The notes beneath the pieces were generated by a model, which saw only the letters and a list, made by a program, of their open reading frames with translations, was not told where the DNA came from and ran no database searches. Below, piece after piece: positions 25,638 through 36,957 of a stretch of DNA of 64,000 nt. Each line of letters starts with the position of its first letter. Position 1 is the first letter of the stretch. The stretch spans positions 93,461,608 through 93,525,607 of the forward strand of contig JAIOJX010000025.1 in NCBI GenBank assembly GCA_022376925.1, given 5' to 3'. Source of the DNA: Tragulus kanchil (taxonomy: Eukaryota > Chordata > Mammalia > Artiodactyla > Tragulidae). The position numbers and the translations under genes were made by a program.

Positions 25638-26971
25638 GGTCTGAAAGTGCAATAGATAGTAAATAAAAAAAAAAACCTCTTTTATACAAAACCTCTAAAT
25701 CATGTTTGGAACCAGTAGTTGAGGGCAGTACGTCATGACCTAAAATAATGTTTTAGAGTCTACATTTTTATAGAAAAAAAATGTGGAGCCATGTTTCCTT
25801 TCACTTTGACCTATGGAGTGTGTGATCTCTGAAATATTAAGCCATGCCAAAGAATCCTGTATGTCAGGGTAGGATTAAAAAAAAAAGTCGGGTTGTGAAC
25901 ACAAAACAGTTCTGAGTGGAGAAGGCATGTGGGTCCAAACAGGTGTGAAACTGAAATGTTAGTTGCTTGTTGTGCTGACCTTGGGGTTCTGACAAAATCT
26001 ACCCTGAGGTGGGGCTCAGACTGCCCCATAGGAATTACAGTGTGGGGGTGGGGCATCCTTACACAACCATATATATGCGGGGTCGGGTTGGGGAGGGAGT
26101 GGATTGGGCGGGCCACTTCTATTGGTCTTTCATTCCTCTATTTTCATCCGTCTTTGTTCTTTGGCTCCTGTGGGCCTCCCACCGCGGTGGCGTCTGTCGT
26201 TGCAGAGCGCCGGCTCTGGGCGCATGCGCTCCAGAGCTCTGGCTCGGTAATTGGACACATCAGTCCAGCCGCTCTCCCAGCAATCTTAATTCCAGCTTGC
26301 AGTTCATCCAGCTCAGAATTTCACATGGTGTACTCTGCATATAAGTTAAGTAAACCAGGTGATAAACAGCCTTGTCATACTCCTTTCTCAATTTTAAAGT
26401 AGTCAGTTGTTTAGGTCCAGTCAGAACTGTTAAGGTTCTAACAGTTGCTTCTTGACCTGCATATAGGTTTCTCAGGATACAGGTAAGGGGGTCTGGTATC
26501 CCCATCCCTTTAAGAGTTTTCCACAGTTTGTTTTGATCCACATAGTCGAAGGCTTTAGTGTAGTCAATGAAACAGAGGTAGATGTTTTTCTGTAATTCCC
26601 TTGCTTTCTCTGTGATCTAGTGAATGTTGACAATTTGATCTCTGATTCCTCTGCCTTTTCTAAACCCAAAATTGAACGTCTGAAAGTTCTCAGTTCATGT
26701 AACACTGAAGCCTAGCTTGAAGAATATTGAACATAACCTTACTAGCGTGGGAGATGAGTGCAACTGCCTGGTAGTTTGAACACTCTTTAGTCCTGCCCTT
26801 CTTGGGAATAGGGATGAAGATTGACCTTTTTCAGTCCTGTGACCACTGCTGAGTTTTCCAAATTTCTAATGTATTGAATATAGCACTTTAATAGCATCAT
26901 TTTTTAGAATTTAAAATAGCTCTGCTATAATTCCATCACCTCCACTACCTTTATTGGCAATAGTGCTTCCT

Positions 26972-29091
26972 AAAACCTACTTGACTTCACATTCCAAACT
27001 GTCTGGCCCTGGGTGTGTGGCCACACCATCGTGGTTATCCAGGTCATTAAGATCTTTTTCATACAGTTCTTCTTTGTATTCTTGCCACCTCTTCTTGATC
27101 TCTTCTGCTTCTACTAGGTCTTTACTGTTTCTGTCCTTTATTGTTCTTTATTGTGCCCATGTTTGCATGTCCTGGTGACTCAGATAGCAAAAAGTCTGCC
27201 TGCAAAGTGGCAGGGTTTGATTTCTGGGTTGGGAAGATCCCCTGGAGAAGGGAATGGCAACCCACTCCAGTATTCTTGCCTGGAGAATCCCAGGGACAGA
27301 GGAACTTGGTGGGCTATAGTGCGTGGGATCACAAAGACTCAGATACAACTGAGTGATTAATTACTTTCACTTTGCATGAAATGTTCCTTTGATATTTCCA
27401 GTTTTTTGAAGAGATCTCTAGCCTTTCCCCTTCTGTTGTTTTCCTCTATTTCTTTCCATTGCTCATTGAAGAAGGGCCTCTTCTTGCTATTCTCTGAAAC
27501 TCTACATTTAGATGGGTTTATCTCTCCCATTCTCCCTTGCTTTTCACTTCCCTTCTCTCTTTAGCTATTTGTAAAGTCTCCATAGACAACCACTGTGCCT
27601 TCTTGCATTTCTTTTTCTTTGAGATGTTTTCTGTTCACTGCCTCCTGTACAATATTATGAACCTCTGTCCATAGTTCTTCAGGCACTCTGTTTACTAGAT
27701 CTAATCCTTTGAATCTATTTGTCACCTCCACTATATATGCATAAGGTATTTAAGTCATACCTGCCTGACCTAGTGGTTTTGCCCAGTTTCTTTAGTTTAA
27801 GCCTGAATTTTGCTATAACAAGCTGATGATCTGAGCCACAGTCAGCTCCAGGTCTTGTTTTTGCTGACTGTATACATCTTCTCCATCTTCAGTTACAAAT
27901 AATGTAATCAATCTGATTTCAGTGTTGACCATTTGGTGATGTTCATGTGTAAAGTAGTCTCTTGTATTGTTGAAAAATGGTGTTTGTTATGACCAGTGTT
28001 TTAAATTTTTTCTCTTTTTTAACAGAATTCTGTTTGCATTCCAATTCCCTTTAATTTTTATGTATTTAAAACCTACTTGACTTCACATTCCAAACTGTCT
28101 GGCCCTGGGTGTGTGGCCACACCATCGTGGTTATCCAGGTCATTAAGATCTTTTTCATACAGTTCTTCTTTGTATTCTTGCCACCTCTTCTTGATCTCTT
28201 CTGCTTCTACTAGGTCTTTACTGTTTCTGTCCTTTATTGTTCTTTATTGTGCCCATGTTTGCATGTCCTGGTGACTCAGATAGCAAAAAGTCTGCCTGCA
28301 AAGTGGCAGGGTTTGATTTCTGGGTTGGGAGGAGTGGAGGAGGGAATGGCAACCCACTCCAGTATTCTTGCCTGGAGAATCCCAGGGACAGAGGAACTTG
28401 GTGGGCTATAGTGCGTGGGATCACAAAGACTCAGATACAACTGAGTGATTAATTACTTTCACTTTGCATGAAATGTTCCTTTGATATTTCCAGTTTTTTG
28501 AAGAGATCTCTAGCCTTTCCCCTTCTGTTGTTTTCCTCTATTTCTTTCCATTGCTCATTGAAGAAGGGCCTCTTCTTGCTATTCTCTGAAACTCTACATT
28601 TAGATGGGTTTATCTCTCCCATTCTCCCTTGCTTTTCACTTCCCTTCTCTCTTTAGCTATTTGTAAAGTCTCCATAGACAACCACTGTGCCTTCTTGCAT
28701 TTCTTTTTCTTTGAGATGTTTTCTGTTCACTGCCTCCTGTACAATATTATGAACCTCTGTCCATAGTTCTTCAGGCACTCTGTTTACTAGATCTAATCCT
28801 TTGAATCTATTTGTCACCTCCACTATATATGCATAAGGTATTTAAGTCATACCTGCCTGACCTAGTGGTTTTGCCCAGTTTCTTTAGTTTAAGCCTGAAT
28901 TTTGCTATAACAAGCTGATGATCTGAGCCACAGTCAGCTCCAGGTCTTGTTTTTGCTGACTGTATACATCTTCTCCATCTTCAGTTACAAATAATGTAAT
29001 CAATCTGATTTCAGTGTTGACCATTTGGTGATGTTCATGTGTAAAGTAGTCTCTTGTATTGTTGAAAAAAGGTGTTTGTTATGACCAGTGT
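26972..29091 (+). repeat. Tandem duplication 9 (inside BovB), unit about 1094 bp
   Basis: Copy 1 is 26972-27999 and copy 2 is 28068-29091. The offset moves from 1096 to 1092 at gttgggaagatcccctggag versus gttgggaggagtggaggag. The filler at 28000-28067 is an indel-rich version of what follows copy 2: it holds cagaattctgtttgc, then jumps to attccaattccct, strings found at about 29102 and 29195 with unrelated sequence between them. Confidence 0.95.
27170..27370 (+). mobile_element. Bov-tA SINE inserted in BovB (copy at 28266-28462)
   Basis: Order: ctggtgactcagatagcaaa, gtctgcctgcaaagtggcag, cactccagtattcttgcctg, cagaggaacttggtgggcta, ggatcacaaagactcagata, caactgagtgattaattac. Target duplication tttgcatg flanks it at 27162-27169 and 27371-27378. 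Confidence 0.92.
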
Positions 29092-29110
29092 ATTCTCTTG
29101 ACAGAATTCT

Positions 29111-31271
29111 GTTTGCCTTTGCCCTGCTTCATTTTGTACTCTAAGGCCAGACTTGCCTGTCGCTCCAGGTATCTTTTGACTTCCTATTTTTGCATTCCAA
29201 TTCCCTATGATGTATAGGGCACATTTTTTGTTAGTGTTAGTTCTAGGAGATCTTGTAGGTCTTCTTAGAACTGATCAGCTTCTTTGGCATCTGTGGTTGG
29301 GGCATAGACTTGAATTACAGTGATGCTGAATGATTTCTCTTGGAAACGAACCAAGATCCTTCTGCTTGTTTTTGAAATTGCACCCAAGTACTGCATTTTG
29401 GACTCTTTTTGATGATGAGGACTACTCCATTTCTTCTATGGCATTCTTGACATTCTATGGTATTTTATAGTAGATATAATAGTCATCTGAATTAAATTCG
29501 CCCATTTCCATCCATTCTAGTTCACTGATTCCGAAGATGTTGATGTTTATTCTTGCCTTCTCCTGCTTGTGTCCAATTTACCTTGATTCATGGACTGGAC
29601 ATTCCAGATTCCTATGGAATACCATTCTTTACAGCATTGGATTTTACTTTCATCACCAAACACATCCGCAACTGAGTATCATTTCTGCTTTGGCCTAGCT
29701 GCTTCATTCTTTCTGGTGCTATTAGTAGTTATACTCACTCTTCCCCAGAAACATAGTGGACACCTTCCATCCTGAGGAGCTCATCTTTCGGTGTCCTATC
29801 TTTTTTTTTTTTTTGGATGATATAACCTCCTTGCCTTTATTGTGCACTTTATTGCTATGATTATTGCATCAGCTCTACCTTTGATCATCAAGCATTAGAT
29901 CCCAAAGGTTGGGGACCCCTGCTGTAATAGACTTTTTTCTTACTCTTTTTTTTTTATTTGACTTTTTACTTTCACAGAGCTTTGTTGTTTACAGATATGT
30001 ATAATCCCAGATTAGTCATATGTATATCCCTGGCCCCATCCCTCTCGGTGTCCTATCTTTATGTCTTTTTCTAGAGTTCATAGAGTTTTCTCACGGCAAG
30101 TATGCTGGAATGGTTTGCCATTTCTTCCTCCAGTGGCTCACATTTTGTCAGAACTTCCCAATGACCTTTTCTTGTCCCCTTTCACTTTGGCCAATGTTTA
30201 AAATAACAGGAATGTTTGCCTTTGCCCTGCTTCATTTTGTACTCTAAGGCCAGACTTGCCTGTCGCTCCAGGTATCTTTTGACTTCCTATTTTTGCATTC
30301 CAATTCCCTATGATGTATAGGGCACATTTTTTGTTAGTGTTAGTTCTAGGAGATCTTGTAGGTCTTCTTAGAACTGATCAGCTTCTTTGGCATCTGTGGT
30401 TGGGGCATAGACTTGAATTACAGTGATGCTGAATGATTTCTCTTGGAAACGAACCAAGATCCTTCTGCTTGTTTTTGAAATTGCACCCAAGTACTGCATT
30501 TTGGACTCTTTTTGATGATGAGGACTACTCCATTTCTTCTATGGCATTCTTGACATTCTATGGTATTTTATAGTAGATATAATAGTCATCTGAATTAAAT
30601 TCGCCCATTTCCATCCATTCTAGTTCACTGATTCCGAAGATGTTGATGTTTATTCTTGCCTTCTCCTGCTTGTGTCCAATTTACCTTGATTCATGGACTG
30701 GACATTCCAGATTCCTATGGAATACCATTCTTTACAGCATTGGATTTTACTTTCATCACCAAACACATCCGCAACTGAGTATCATTTCTGCTTTGGCCTA
30801 GCTGCTTCATTCTTTCTGGTGCTATTAGTAGTTATACTCCACTCTTCCCCAGAAACATAGTGGACACCTTCCATCCTGAGGAGCTCATCTTTCGGTGTCC
30901 TATCTTTTTTTTTTTTTTGGATGATATAACCTCCTTGCCTTTATTGTGCACTTTATTGCTATGATTATTGCATCAGCTCTACCTTTGATCATCAAGCATT
31001 AGATCCCAAAGGTTGGGGACCCCTGCTGTAATAGACTTTTTTCTTACTCTTTTTTTTTTATTTGACTTTTTACTTTCACAGAGCTTTGTTGTTTACAGAT
31101 ATGTATAATCCCAGATTAGTCATATGTATATCCCTGGCCCCATCCCTCTCGGTGTCCTATCTTTATGTCTTTTTCTAGAGTTCATAGAGTTTTCTCACGG
31201 CAAGTATGCTGGAATGGTTTGCCATTTCTTCCTCCAGTGGCTCACATTTTGTCAGAACTTCCCAATGACCT
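29111..31271 (+). repeat. Tandem duplication 10 (inside BovB), unit about 1103 bp
   Basis: Copy 1 is 29111-30167 and copy 2 is 30214-31271; the offset is 1103-1104. The 46-base filler at 30168-30213 (ttcttgtcccctttcacttt, ccaatgtttaaaataacagg) does not read as BovB. Confidence 0.95.
29805..30044 (-). mobile_element. Retroposed insert with poly(A) tail in BovB (copy at 30909-31148)
   Basis: A 16-bp target duplication (tcggtgtcctatcttt) flanks it at 29789-29804 and 30045-30060. A poly(T) run at the left end means a poly(A) tail on the minus strand. Just upstream of the tail the minus strand carries two AATAAAG hexamers (near gtgcacaataaaggc). The body includes a fragment with ggtccccaacctttgggatc, a motif of a mammalian hAT-like MER transposon. 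The layout is that of an L1-mediated retrocopy of a transcript that contained the transposon. Confidence 0.75.
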
Positions 31272-31445
31272 GTCTGTCTTGAGTGGCCCAACACGGCATG
31301 ATTCACAGCTTAATTGAGTTACACAAGTCCCTTCACTGTGACACGGCAGTGATTCATGAAGGGGGCTCAAAAGCAGGGAAAATAATTTTATTCATTCTCT
31401 TACAAAAATGGACAAAATGTTTCCTCTTATAAGAAATAAAAATTG

Positions 31446-31775
31446 GGGCTTCCCCTGGTGGTCCAGTGGGTAAGGACACCGCCTTGCAGTGCAAGGGGCG
31501 CCGGTTCGAGCCCTGGCCTGGGAAGATCCCATGTGCCGCGGAGCGGCTGGACTGATGTGTCCAATTACCGAGCCGGAGCTCTGGGGCGCATGCGCCCAGA
31601 GCCGGCGCTCTGCGAAGACAGAGGTCACCGCGATGGGAGGCCCACAGGAGCCAAAGAACAAAGACGGATGAAAACAGAGAAATGAAAGACCAACAGAAGT
31701 GGCCTGCCCACTCCCCTCCCTCCCCAACCCAACCCCCGCCCAAAATAAATGAATAAATCTAAAAGAAAAAAAAAA
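31446..31775 (+). mobile_element. CHR-type SINE, full length, about 330 bp
   Basis: tRNA-derived head (cttcccctggtggtccagtg, gtaaggacaccgccttgcag) with a Pol III B-box-like ggttcgagccc at 31503, then a body with gatcccatgtgccgcggagc, ggactgatgtgtccaattac, gaggcccacaggagccaaag, caacagaagtggcctgccca, a C-rich block and an A-rich tail of aaat units. Target duplication aagaaataaaaattg at 31431-31445 and 31776-31790 is perfect (15 bp), so the insertion is young. It has no coding capacity. Confidence 0.9.
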
Positions 31776-31805
31776 AAGAAATAAAAATTGTATTGAACAT
31801 ACCCA

Positions 31806-31885
31806 TACCCAGTTGTTGTTCAGTGGCCCAGTTGTGTCCAACTCTTTGTGACCTCATGAACTGTAGCAGGTCAGTCCTCCCTTCA
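31806..31885 (-). mobile_element. Bov-type SINE end fragment
   Basis: Reverse of the BovA/BovB terminal block: gttgttgttcagtggcccag, ttgtgtccaactctttgtga, cctcatgaactgtagc. Short, 5' truncated. Confidence 0.75.
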
Positions 31886-32212
31886 TACCCAGTTGGAGGT
31901 GTATAACCTTGTTTTTGACAAATAAATCCATCATTGGGAATATTTAAACCAAGATTCATGTCAGGAACTGTCAGGAGGAAGATTGTGGACTCTATTTTCT
32001 GGTTAGTTTATTGTCATCTGTAAGAAGTATATATTGGGTCTTTGTCCTATTTCTGGCAGAGCTAACACTGATGGAATTTCCTAAGTGATGAGATATTTAA
32101 AAATACCTTTGGTTATGTTACTTAGGTGAGTTTTGGACCAAAACCTAAGAATGGGGACTGGTTGCCAGGGGAACTAGTCATGTAATTAGAGCTTCCCTCA
32201 GAGAAAAAAAGG

Positions 32213-32546
32213 GCTTCCCATGAGAATCTCTTGGACTGCAAGGAGATCAAAGACAGTCAATTCTAAAGGAAATCAATCCTAAATATTCACTGGACTGATG
32301 CTGAAGCTCCAAAACTTTGGCCACTTGATGCAAAGAGCAGATTCATTGGAAAAGACTCTGTTGCTGCGAAAGATGGAGGGCAGGAGGAGAAGGGGGCGAA
32401 GGAGGATAAAATGGTTGGATGGCATCACTGACTCAATGAATCTGAGTTTGAACAAACTCCGGGAGATGGTGAAATACAGGGAAGCTTGTTGTGCTGCAGT
32501 CCACGGGGTCCCAAAGAGACAGACATGACTTAGCAACTGAACAACA
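32213..32546 (+). mobile_element. BovB 3' end fragment
   Basis: Ordered BovB 3' motifs: tcttggactgcaaggagatc, gactgatgctgaagctccaa, actttggccacttgatgcaa, gagcagattcattggaaaag, ggttggatggcatcactgac, ctgcagtccacggggtccca, gacatgacttagcaactgaa. A purine-rich expansion sits at about 32374-32406 (agggcaggaggagaaggggg). Confidence 0.9.
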
Positions 32547-33030
32547 GAGAAGAGAGAGGGGAAGGAAGAGTGGCTGGAAGTTGGATCAGTCCCTAGGGGC
32601 CGATGATTTTGTCAGACCTGTGGTAATGAAGCCTCCAGAAAAACACTGTAGGAATCAGAGAGCTTCCAGGTCAGTGAACATGTGAAGTTTCAAGGAGGAT
32701 GGTGAATTTGGAAAGGGCATGGGAGTTTTGTGTCCCTTGCCAATACCTTGCCCTATGTATCTCTTCCATTTGACTATTTCTGAGTTATATCCTTTTAAGA
32801 GAAGCCAGTAATCTAGTAATTAAAATGTTTCTCTGAGTTCTGTGCACTGCTCTAGCAATCTAATTAAGCCAAAGGATGGGGATCTTTGGAGCCTCTAACC
32901 TATAGCTGGTTGGTCAAATACACGGGTGGCAGCCTGGACTTGGACTGTCTCTCAGTAGAGAGTGTCAGAATTGATTTGAATAGTAGGTCACCAGAACTGT
33001 TTGGTAATGTGGGGAAAACATCCCCTCCTA

Positions 33031-33070
33031 ATACACACACACACATGCACACACACACATATACACAAAC
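33031..33070. repeat. (AC)n microsatellite, interrupted
   Basis: CA repeats with tgc and tat interruptions. Confidence 0.9.
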
Positions 33071-33189
33071 TGGATGATGAATCTTTGAGAACAGTTTAGA
33101 ACCAAATAGTTATTTCATTCATTATAATATCAGTACCTAGTAACTTAATATCCATCATGAAAGTATGGTCAAGAAGTACACAATGAAAG

Positions 33190-33350
33190 TGGTGGGATGG
33201 AGAGGGAGAAGGGAGGGAAGTTTAAGAGGGAGAAGACATATGTATACCTATGACTGATTTATGTTGACGTTTGACAGAAAACAACAATATTCTGTAAAGC
33301 AATTATCCTTCAGTTAAAAGTAAATTAATTTTTAAAAATATAAATAAATT
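33190..33350 (+). mobile_element. L1 3' UTR end fragment
   Basis: The block gtatacctatgactgattta, gttgacgtttgacagaaaac, aatattctgtaaagcaatta, tccttcagttaaaag followed by an A-rich end is the usual 3' terminus of ruminant L1. A partial echo (cattgtaaatcaattatact) occurs at 33645-33668. Confidence 0.65.
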
Positions 33351-34348
33351 AAAATTTTGGTAGCTTAGGAAATTAAAAGGATAATTTTTTTAAAAGGTTG
33401 CACTCGAAAAAAAAAAAATTGCACTTGCTACCTGGCATCTGGATCTACTAGGTGGTCCTCTGCAACTTGCTTAACCTTATTTTTTCTGCATTAAATAAAA
33501 TTAAGAATGCTTACTTTTCTAGAGTGTTGTAAGAAGGCTGTGATATGACTGTAAAGTTCTTCTCAAACAATGCTCCAAATAATTAAGAAAAATCTTAAAA
33601 TGTCAAAAAAGTACACAATTAAAAGTGCAATAGGTAACAAAACATTGTAAATCAATTATACTTCAATTTACAAAAAGTATTCAGTAAGTGAAATTTTATT
33701 GGAAAAAATACTTCGTGGTTTATTGGGAGATAAGTCTCCTGAAATAGCTTCCCTGTAGGAACAGAAAAATTAATTTGGATAATTTGACTAAAATACCCTT
33801 TGCATCCCAAACTCAAATTTAAAAAGAGAAAGAAACAACAATTAATTTAAAATATTTATATCACATAATGATCTAAGACAGTTGCTAGTAAGAATTGCAT
33901 AGCATTCCATTTCCAATTATTAATACAGAGTAAATTAGCAAAAGAGTTGTACACTATGAAGTTGAGTAAATTATTGTAAGGGAGGAAAAAGAATTTTCCC
34001 ACTCTCTTTCTGAGTTCTTAACTGAGACTTCTTTTGTAAAAAGGCAAGAAGATTAGTAGCACATATACCTCATTATACATGGGAGAAACCCAGGAAAAAA
34101 TGTGCAACTCTCTTAGGTAGCTTAGAATTCAGGCGTTAATATCATCATAGGGAAAAGGGAAAGGGAACATAGACCTAAAGGGCAGAGTAAATGAGTTTTA
34201 GGAAAAATGAATGATCTCTTAGAAGAATATATTGGAGGTATGATAATTTTGTGACAAAGTTTGCATGTCTCCTGTAATGAAACTCCTCAAGAGAGGATTT
34301 ATAATCATTGGCACATTCTGAGGTAGTATATTCTGCTATCCTTCATTA
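33351..34348. other. Unassigned AT-rich sequence
   Basis: Low-complexity A-rich stretches and an L1-like tail echo at 33645; nothing else recognised. Confidence 0.45.
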
Positions 34349-36479
34349 TCAAGAATCCTTATAAAATAAGTGTTTGATATGAGTACCTACCATCTATGTG
34401 TTTGACATCTCTTAAGAAGGTGGGTTTTTTTTCCCTTACACATTTCTGAAATCTGTTAAATATTTTAGGCTTTCTACCTTTTTTTTTTTTTTAGATAATT
34501 TTTAGTCGCTCAATGCTGTCTGACTCTTTGCAGTCCCACAGACTATAGCCCTCCTTTTCTGTCCATAGAGTTTTCCAGGTAGAAATACTGGAGTAGGTTG
34601 CCATTTCCTTCTCCAGGGGATCTTCCCTACCCAGGAATCAAACCCAGGTCTCTTGCATTGCAGGCAGATTCTTTACCATCTAAACTATCAGGGAAGTCCA
34701 AACATCTGTATTTCCTTCTTTGCAAGAAATTTTCAGTTAAGCAATGATAATTACAGTCAAGCCTTTGCCAAACTCATATTGCACCCTAAACAGATATAGT
34801 CTAAAGAGAAAACTGATGAAATTTGAGAGCAGGGAAGCAAAAAGAAAACCTACGTGGATGGAGCCTCAATTCTATGCCCTGAAGAAGAAAATGTAGCTAG
34901 GTTTCCAAGATCCTTTCTGGAACTTGAGACCTCGATCAAAGCTTTTTTCCCTCTCTATGGATCGAGGAAGACTTCCCCTACAGAGAGAGAGAGTTGCCCT
35001 ACTTCATGCTTGGGCTCCCAGAATTAGCTCCACCCAGAAGGGAAACCTAGAGGGAAAGCTTGGAGTGCCTGAGAAAAACAAAGCTGTGACTGCCCTCTGC
35101 TGGAAAGGCCTAGATGACCAGCCTTTCTGATTCCCCTTCACTCTCCTTTCTGCCAACTAAATTCGGCAGTACTCAGCTAGGCTACTTGCTACAGCCTCTG
35201 TGCCACTAGGCTGATTCTTCTCCTGAGGTCTGTGCTGTGGTTTCCTCAGCAGTGCTAAGTAAGCCTTGTGTTTTTGCTTTCCCCAATTTTTAAGCAAGGT
35301 GGCATTCTGCCCTAAGCATGAGATATCTTTCCCTCCCCGACTCCATCCAGAACACCAAAGTACTTTATTTCTAGGGTGAAATGGACAACCAGCATATGTG
35401 ACTACTTAACAATTCAAGAATCCTTATAAAATAAGTGTTTGATATGAGTACCTACCATCTATGTGTTTGACATCTCTTAAGAAGGTGGGTTTTCCCCTTA
35501 CACATTTCTGAAATCTGTTAAATATTTTAGGCTTTCTACCTTTTTTTTTTTTTTAGATAATTTTTAGTCGCTCAATGCTGTCTGACTCTTTGCAGTCCCA
35601 CAGACTATAGCCCTCCTTTTCTGTCCATAGAGTTTTCCAGGTAGAAATACTGGAGTAGGTTGCCATTTCCTTCTCCAGGGGATCTTCCCTACCCAGGAAT
35701 CAAACCCAGGTCTCTTGCATTGCAGGCAGATTCTTTACCATCTAAACTATCAGGGAAGTCCAAACATCTGTATTTCCTTCTTTGCAAGAAATTTTCAGTT
35801 AAGCAATGATAATTACAGTCAAGCCTTTGCCAAACTCATATTGCACCCTAAACAGATATAGTCTAAAGAGAAAACTGATGAAATTTGAGAGCAGGGAAGC
35901 AAAAAGAAAACCTACGTGGATGGAGCCTCAATTCTATGCCCTGAAGAAGAAAATGTAGCTAGGTTTCCAAGATCCTTTCTGGAACTTGAGACCTCGATCA
36001 AAGCTTTTTTCCCTCTCTATGGATCGAGGAAGACTTCCCCTACAGAAGAGAGAGAGTTGCCCTACTTCATGCTTGGGATCCCAGAATTAGCTCCACCCAG
36101 AAGGGAAACCTAGAGGGAAAGCTTGGAGTGCCTGAGAAAAACAAAGCTGTGACTGCCCTCTGCTGGAAAGGCCTAGATGACCAGCCTTTCTGATTCCCCT
36201 TCACTCTCCTTTCTGCCAACTAAATTCGGCAGTACTCAGCTAGGCTACTTGCTACAGCCTCTGTGCCACTAGGCTGATTCTTCTCCTGAGGTCTGTGCTG
36301 TGGTTTCCTCAGCAGTGCTAAGTAAGCCTTGTGTTTTTGCTTTCCCCAATTTTTAAGCAAGGTGGCATTCTGCCCTAAGCATGAGATATCTTTCCCTCCC
36401 CGACTCCATCCAGAACACCAAAGTACTTTATTTCTAGGGTGAAATGGACAACCAGCATATGTGACTACTTAACAATTCA
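34349..36479 (+). repeat. Tandem duplication 11, unit about 1065 bp
   Basis: Copy 1 is 34349-35413 and copy 2 is 35414-36479. The offset drifts from 1065 to 1063. Differences include a shortened T/C run after gaaggtggg, an inserted base in the gagaga tract near 34982/36047, and a C/A substitution (ggctcccag versus ggatcccag). The seam shows aattca microhomology without filler. Confidence 0.95.
34493..34700 (-). mobile_element. Bov-tA/Bov-A2 SINE (copy at 35556-35763)
   Basis: Antisense order: gctgtctgactctttgcagt, gagttttccaggtagaaata, ctggagtaggttgccatttc, cttctccaggggatcttccc, cccaggaatcaaacccaggt, gcattgcaggcagattcttt, ctatcagggaagtcc. Confidence 0.92.
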
Positions 36480-36608
36480 CTAATTGTTCTGTAAGCTTGC
36501 TGAGTCCCCTTCTTCTATGAAACACATGGCTATGGGCAAATGATCTTCAAAATGAGAGCAACAAAGAATAAGAATGGAAAAACACTGAGTTAGAAAAAGA
36601 AAGCTGAG

Positions 36609-36944
36609 GGCTTCCCCTGGTGGTCCAGTGGGTAAGGACACCGCCTTGCAGTGCAAGGGACGCCAGTTCGATCCCTGGCCTGGGAAGATCCCACGTGCCG
36701 CGGAGCAGCTGGACTGATGTGTCCAATTAGCAAGCTGGAGCTCTGGAGCACATGTGCCCAGAGCCGGTGCTCTGCGACAACAGAGGCCACCACGATGGGA
36801 GGCCCACAGGAGCCAAAGAACAAAGACAGATGAAAATAGAGAAATGGAAGACCAATAGAAGTGGTCCACCCGCTCCCCTTCCTCCCCAACCCGACCCCGC
36901 CCAAAATAAATAAATAAATAAATCTTTAAAAAAAAAATTAAAAT
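36609..36944 (+). mobile_element. CHR-type SINE, full length
   Basis: Same architecture as the copy at 31446: head cttcccctggtggtccagtg, B-box-like ggttcgatccctg variant (agttcgatccctgg) at about 36665, gaagatcccacgtgccgcgg, tail of aaat units and A-run. Target duplication aaagaaagctgag at 36596-36608 and 36945-36957 is perfect (13 bp). Confidence 0.9.
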
Positions 36945-36957
36945 AAAGAAAGCTGAG

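Larger units (their letters stand above)
24589..26716 (+). repeat. Tandem duplication 8, unit about 1080 bp
   Basis: Copy 1 is 24589-25637 and copy 2 is 25674-26716. The offset falls from 1085 to 1078 because a GC-rich tract inside a truncated CHR SINE differs (25000-25040 against 26080-26112). The 36-base filler at 25638-25673 (caatagatagtaaataaaa) resembles a corrupted form of the true left flank (atatgatatgtaaaaatg). Confidence 0.95.
26276..31345 (-). mobile_element. BovB (RTE-class) LINE, long antisense copy, broken
   Basis: Read on the minus strand, the element runs from about 31345 (5' side) to 26276 (truncated 3' side). At 26276-26720 it encodes part of the reverse transcriptase (NKLWKTLKGMGIP; NLYAGQEATVRT). 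At 27375-29095 the middle is recognisable, for example the antisense of the gatctgagccacagtcagct and ttgctgactgtatacatctt blocks. At about 29150-29800 and 30250-30900 lies the endonuclease side (gttggggcatagacttgaat; agatataatagtcatctgaa). Stops and frameshifts prevent any product. Length is inflated by duplications 9 and 10 and by two insertions; collapsed, roughly 2.5 kb is BovB against about 3.2 kb for a full element. The 3' end, needed for retrotransposition, is missing. Confidence 0.9.

Noticed and set aside
24726..26402. Doubled open frames on both strands (109-157 codons)
   Set aside because: They are composed of CHR SINE and flanking sequence duplicated in tandem; no protein family recognised.
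26260..26705. Functional reverse transcriptase gene
   Set aside because: The frames are BovB pieces broken by stops and frameshifts, and the element lacks its 3' end.
31446..31520. Possible tRNA gene
   Set aside because: The B-box-like ggttcgagccc belongs to the tRNA-derived head of a CHR SINE; the cloverleaf is not intact and the element continues for 330 bp with an A-rich tail.
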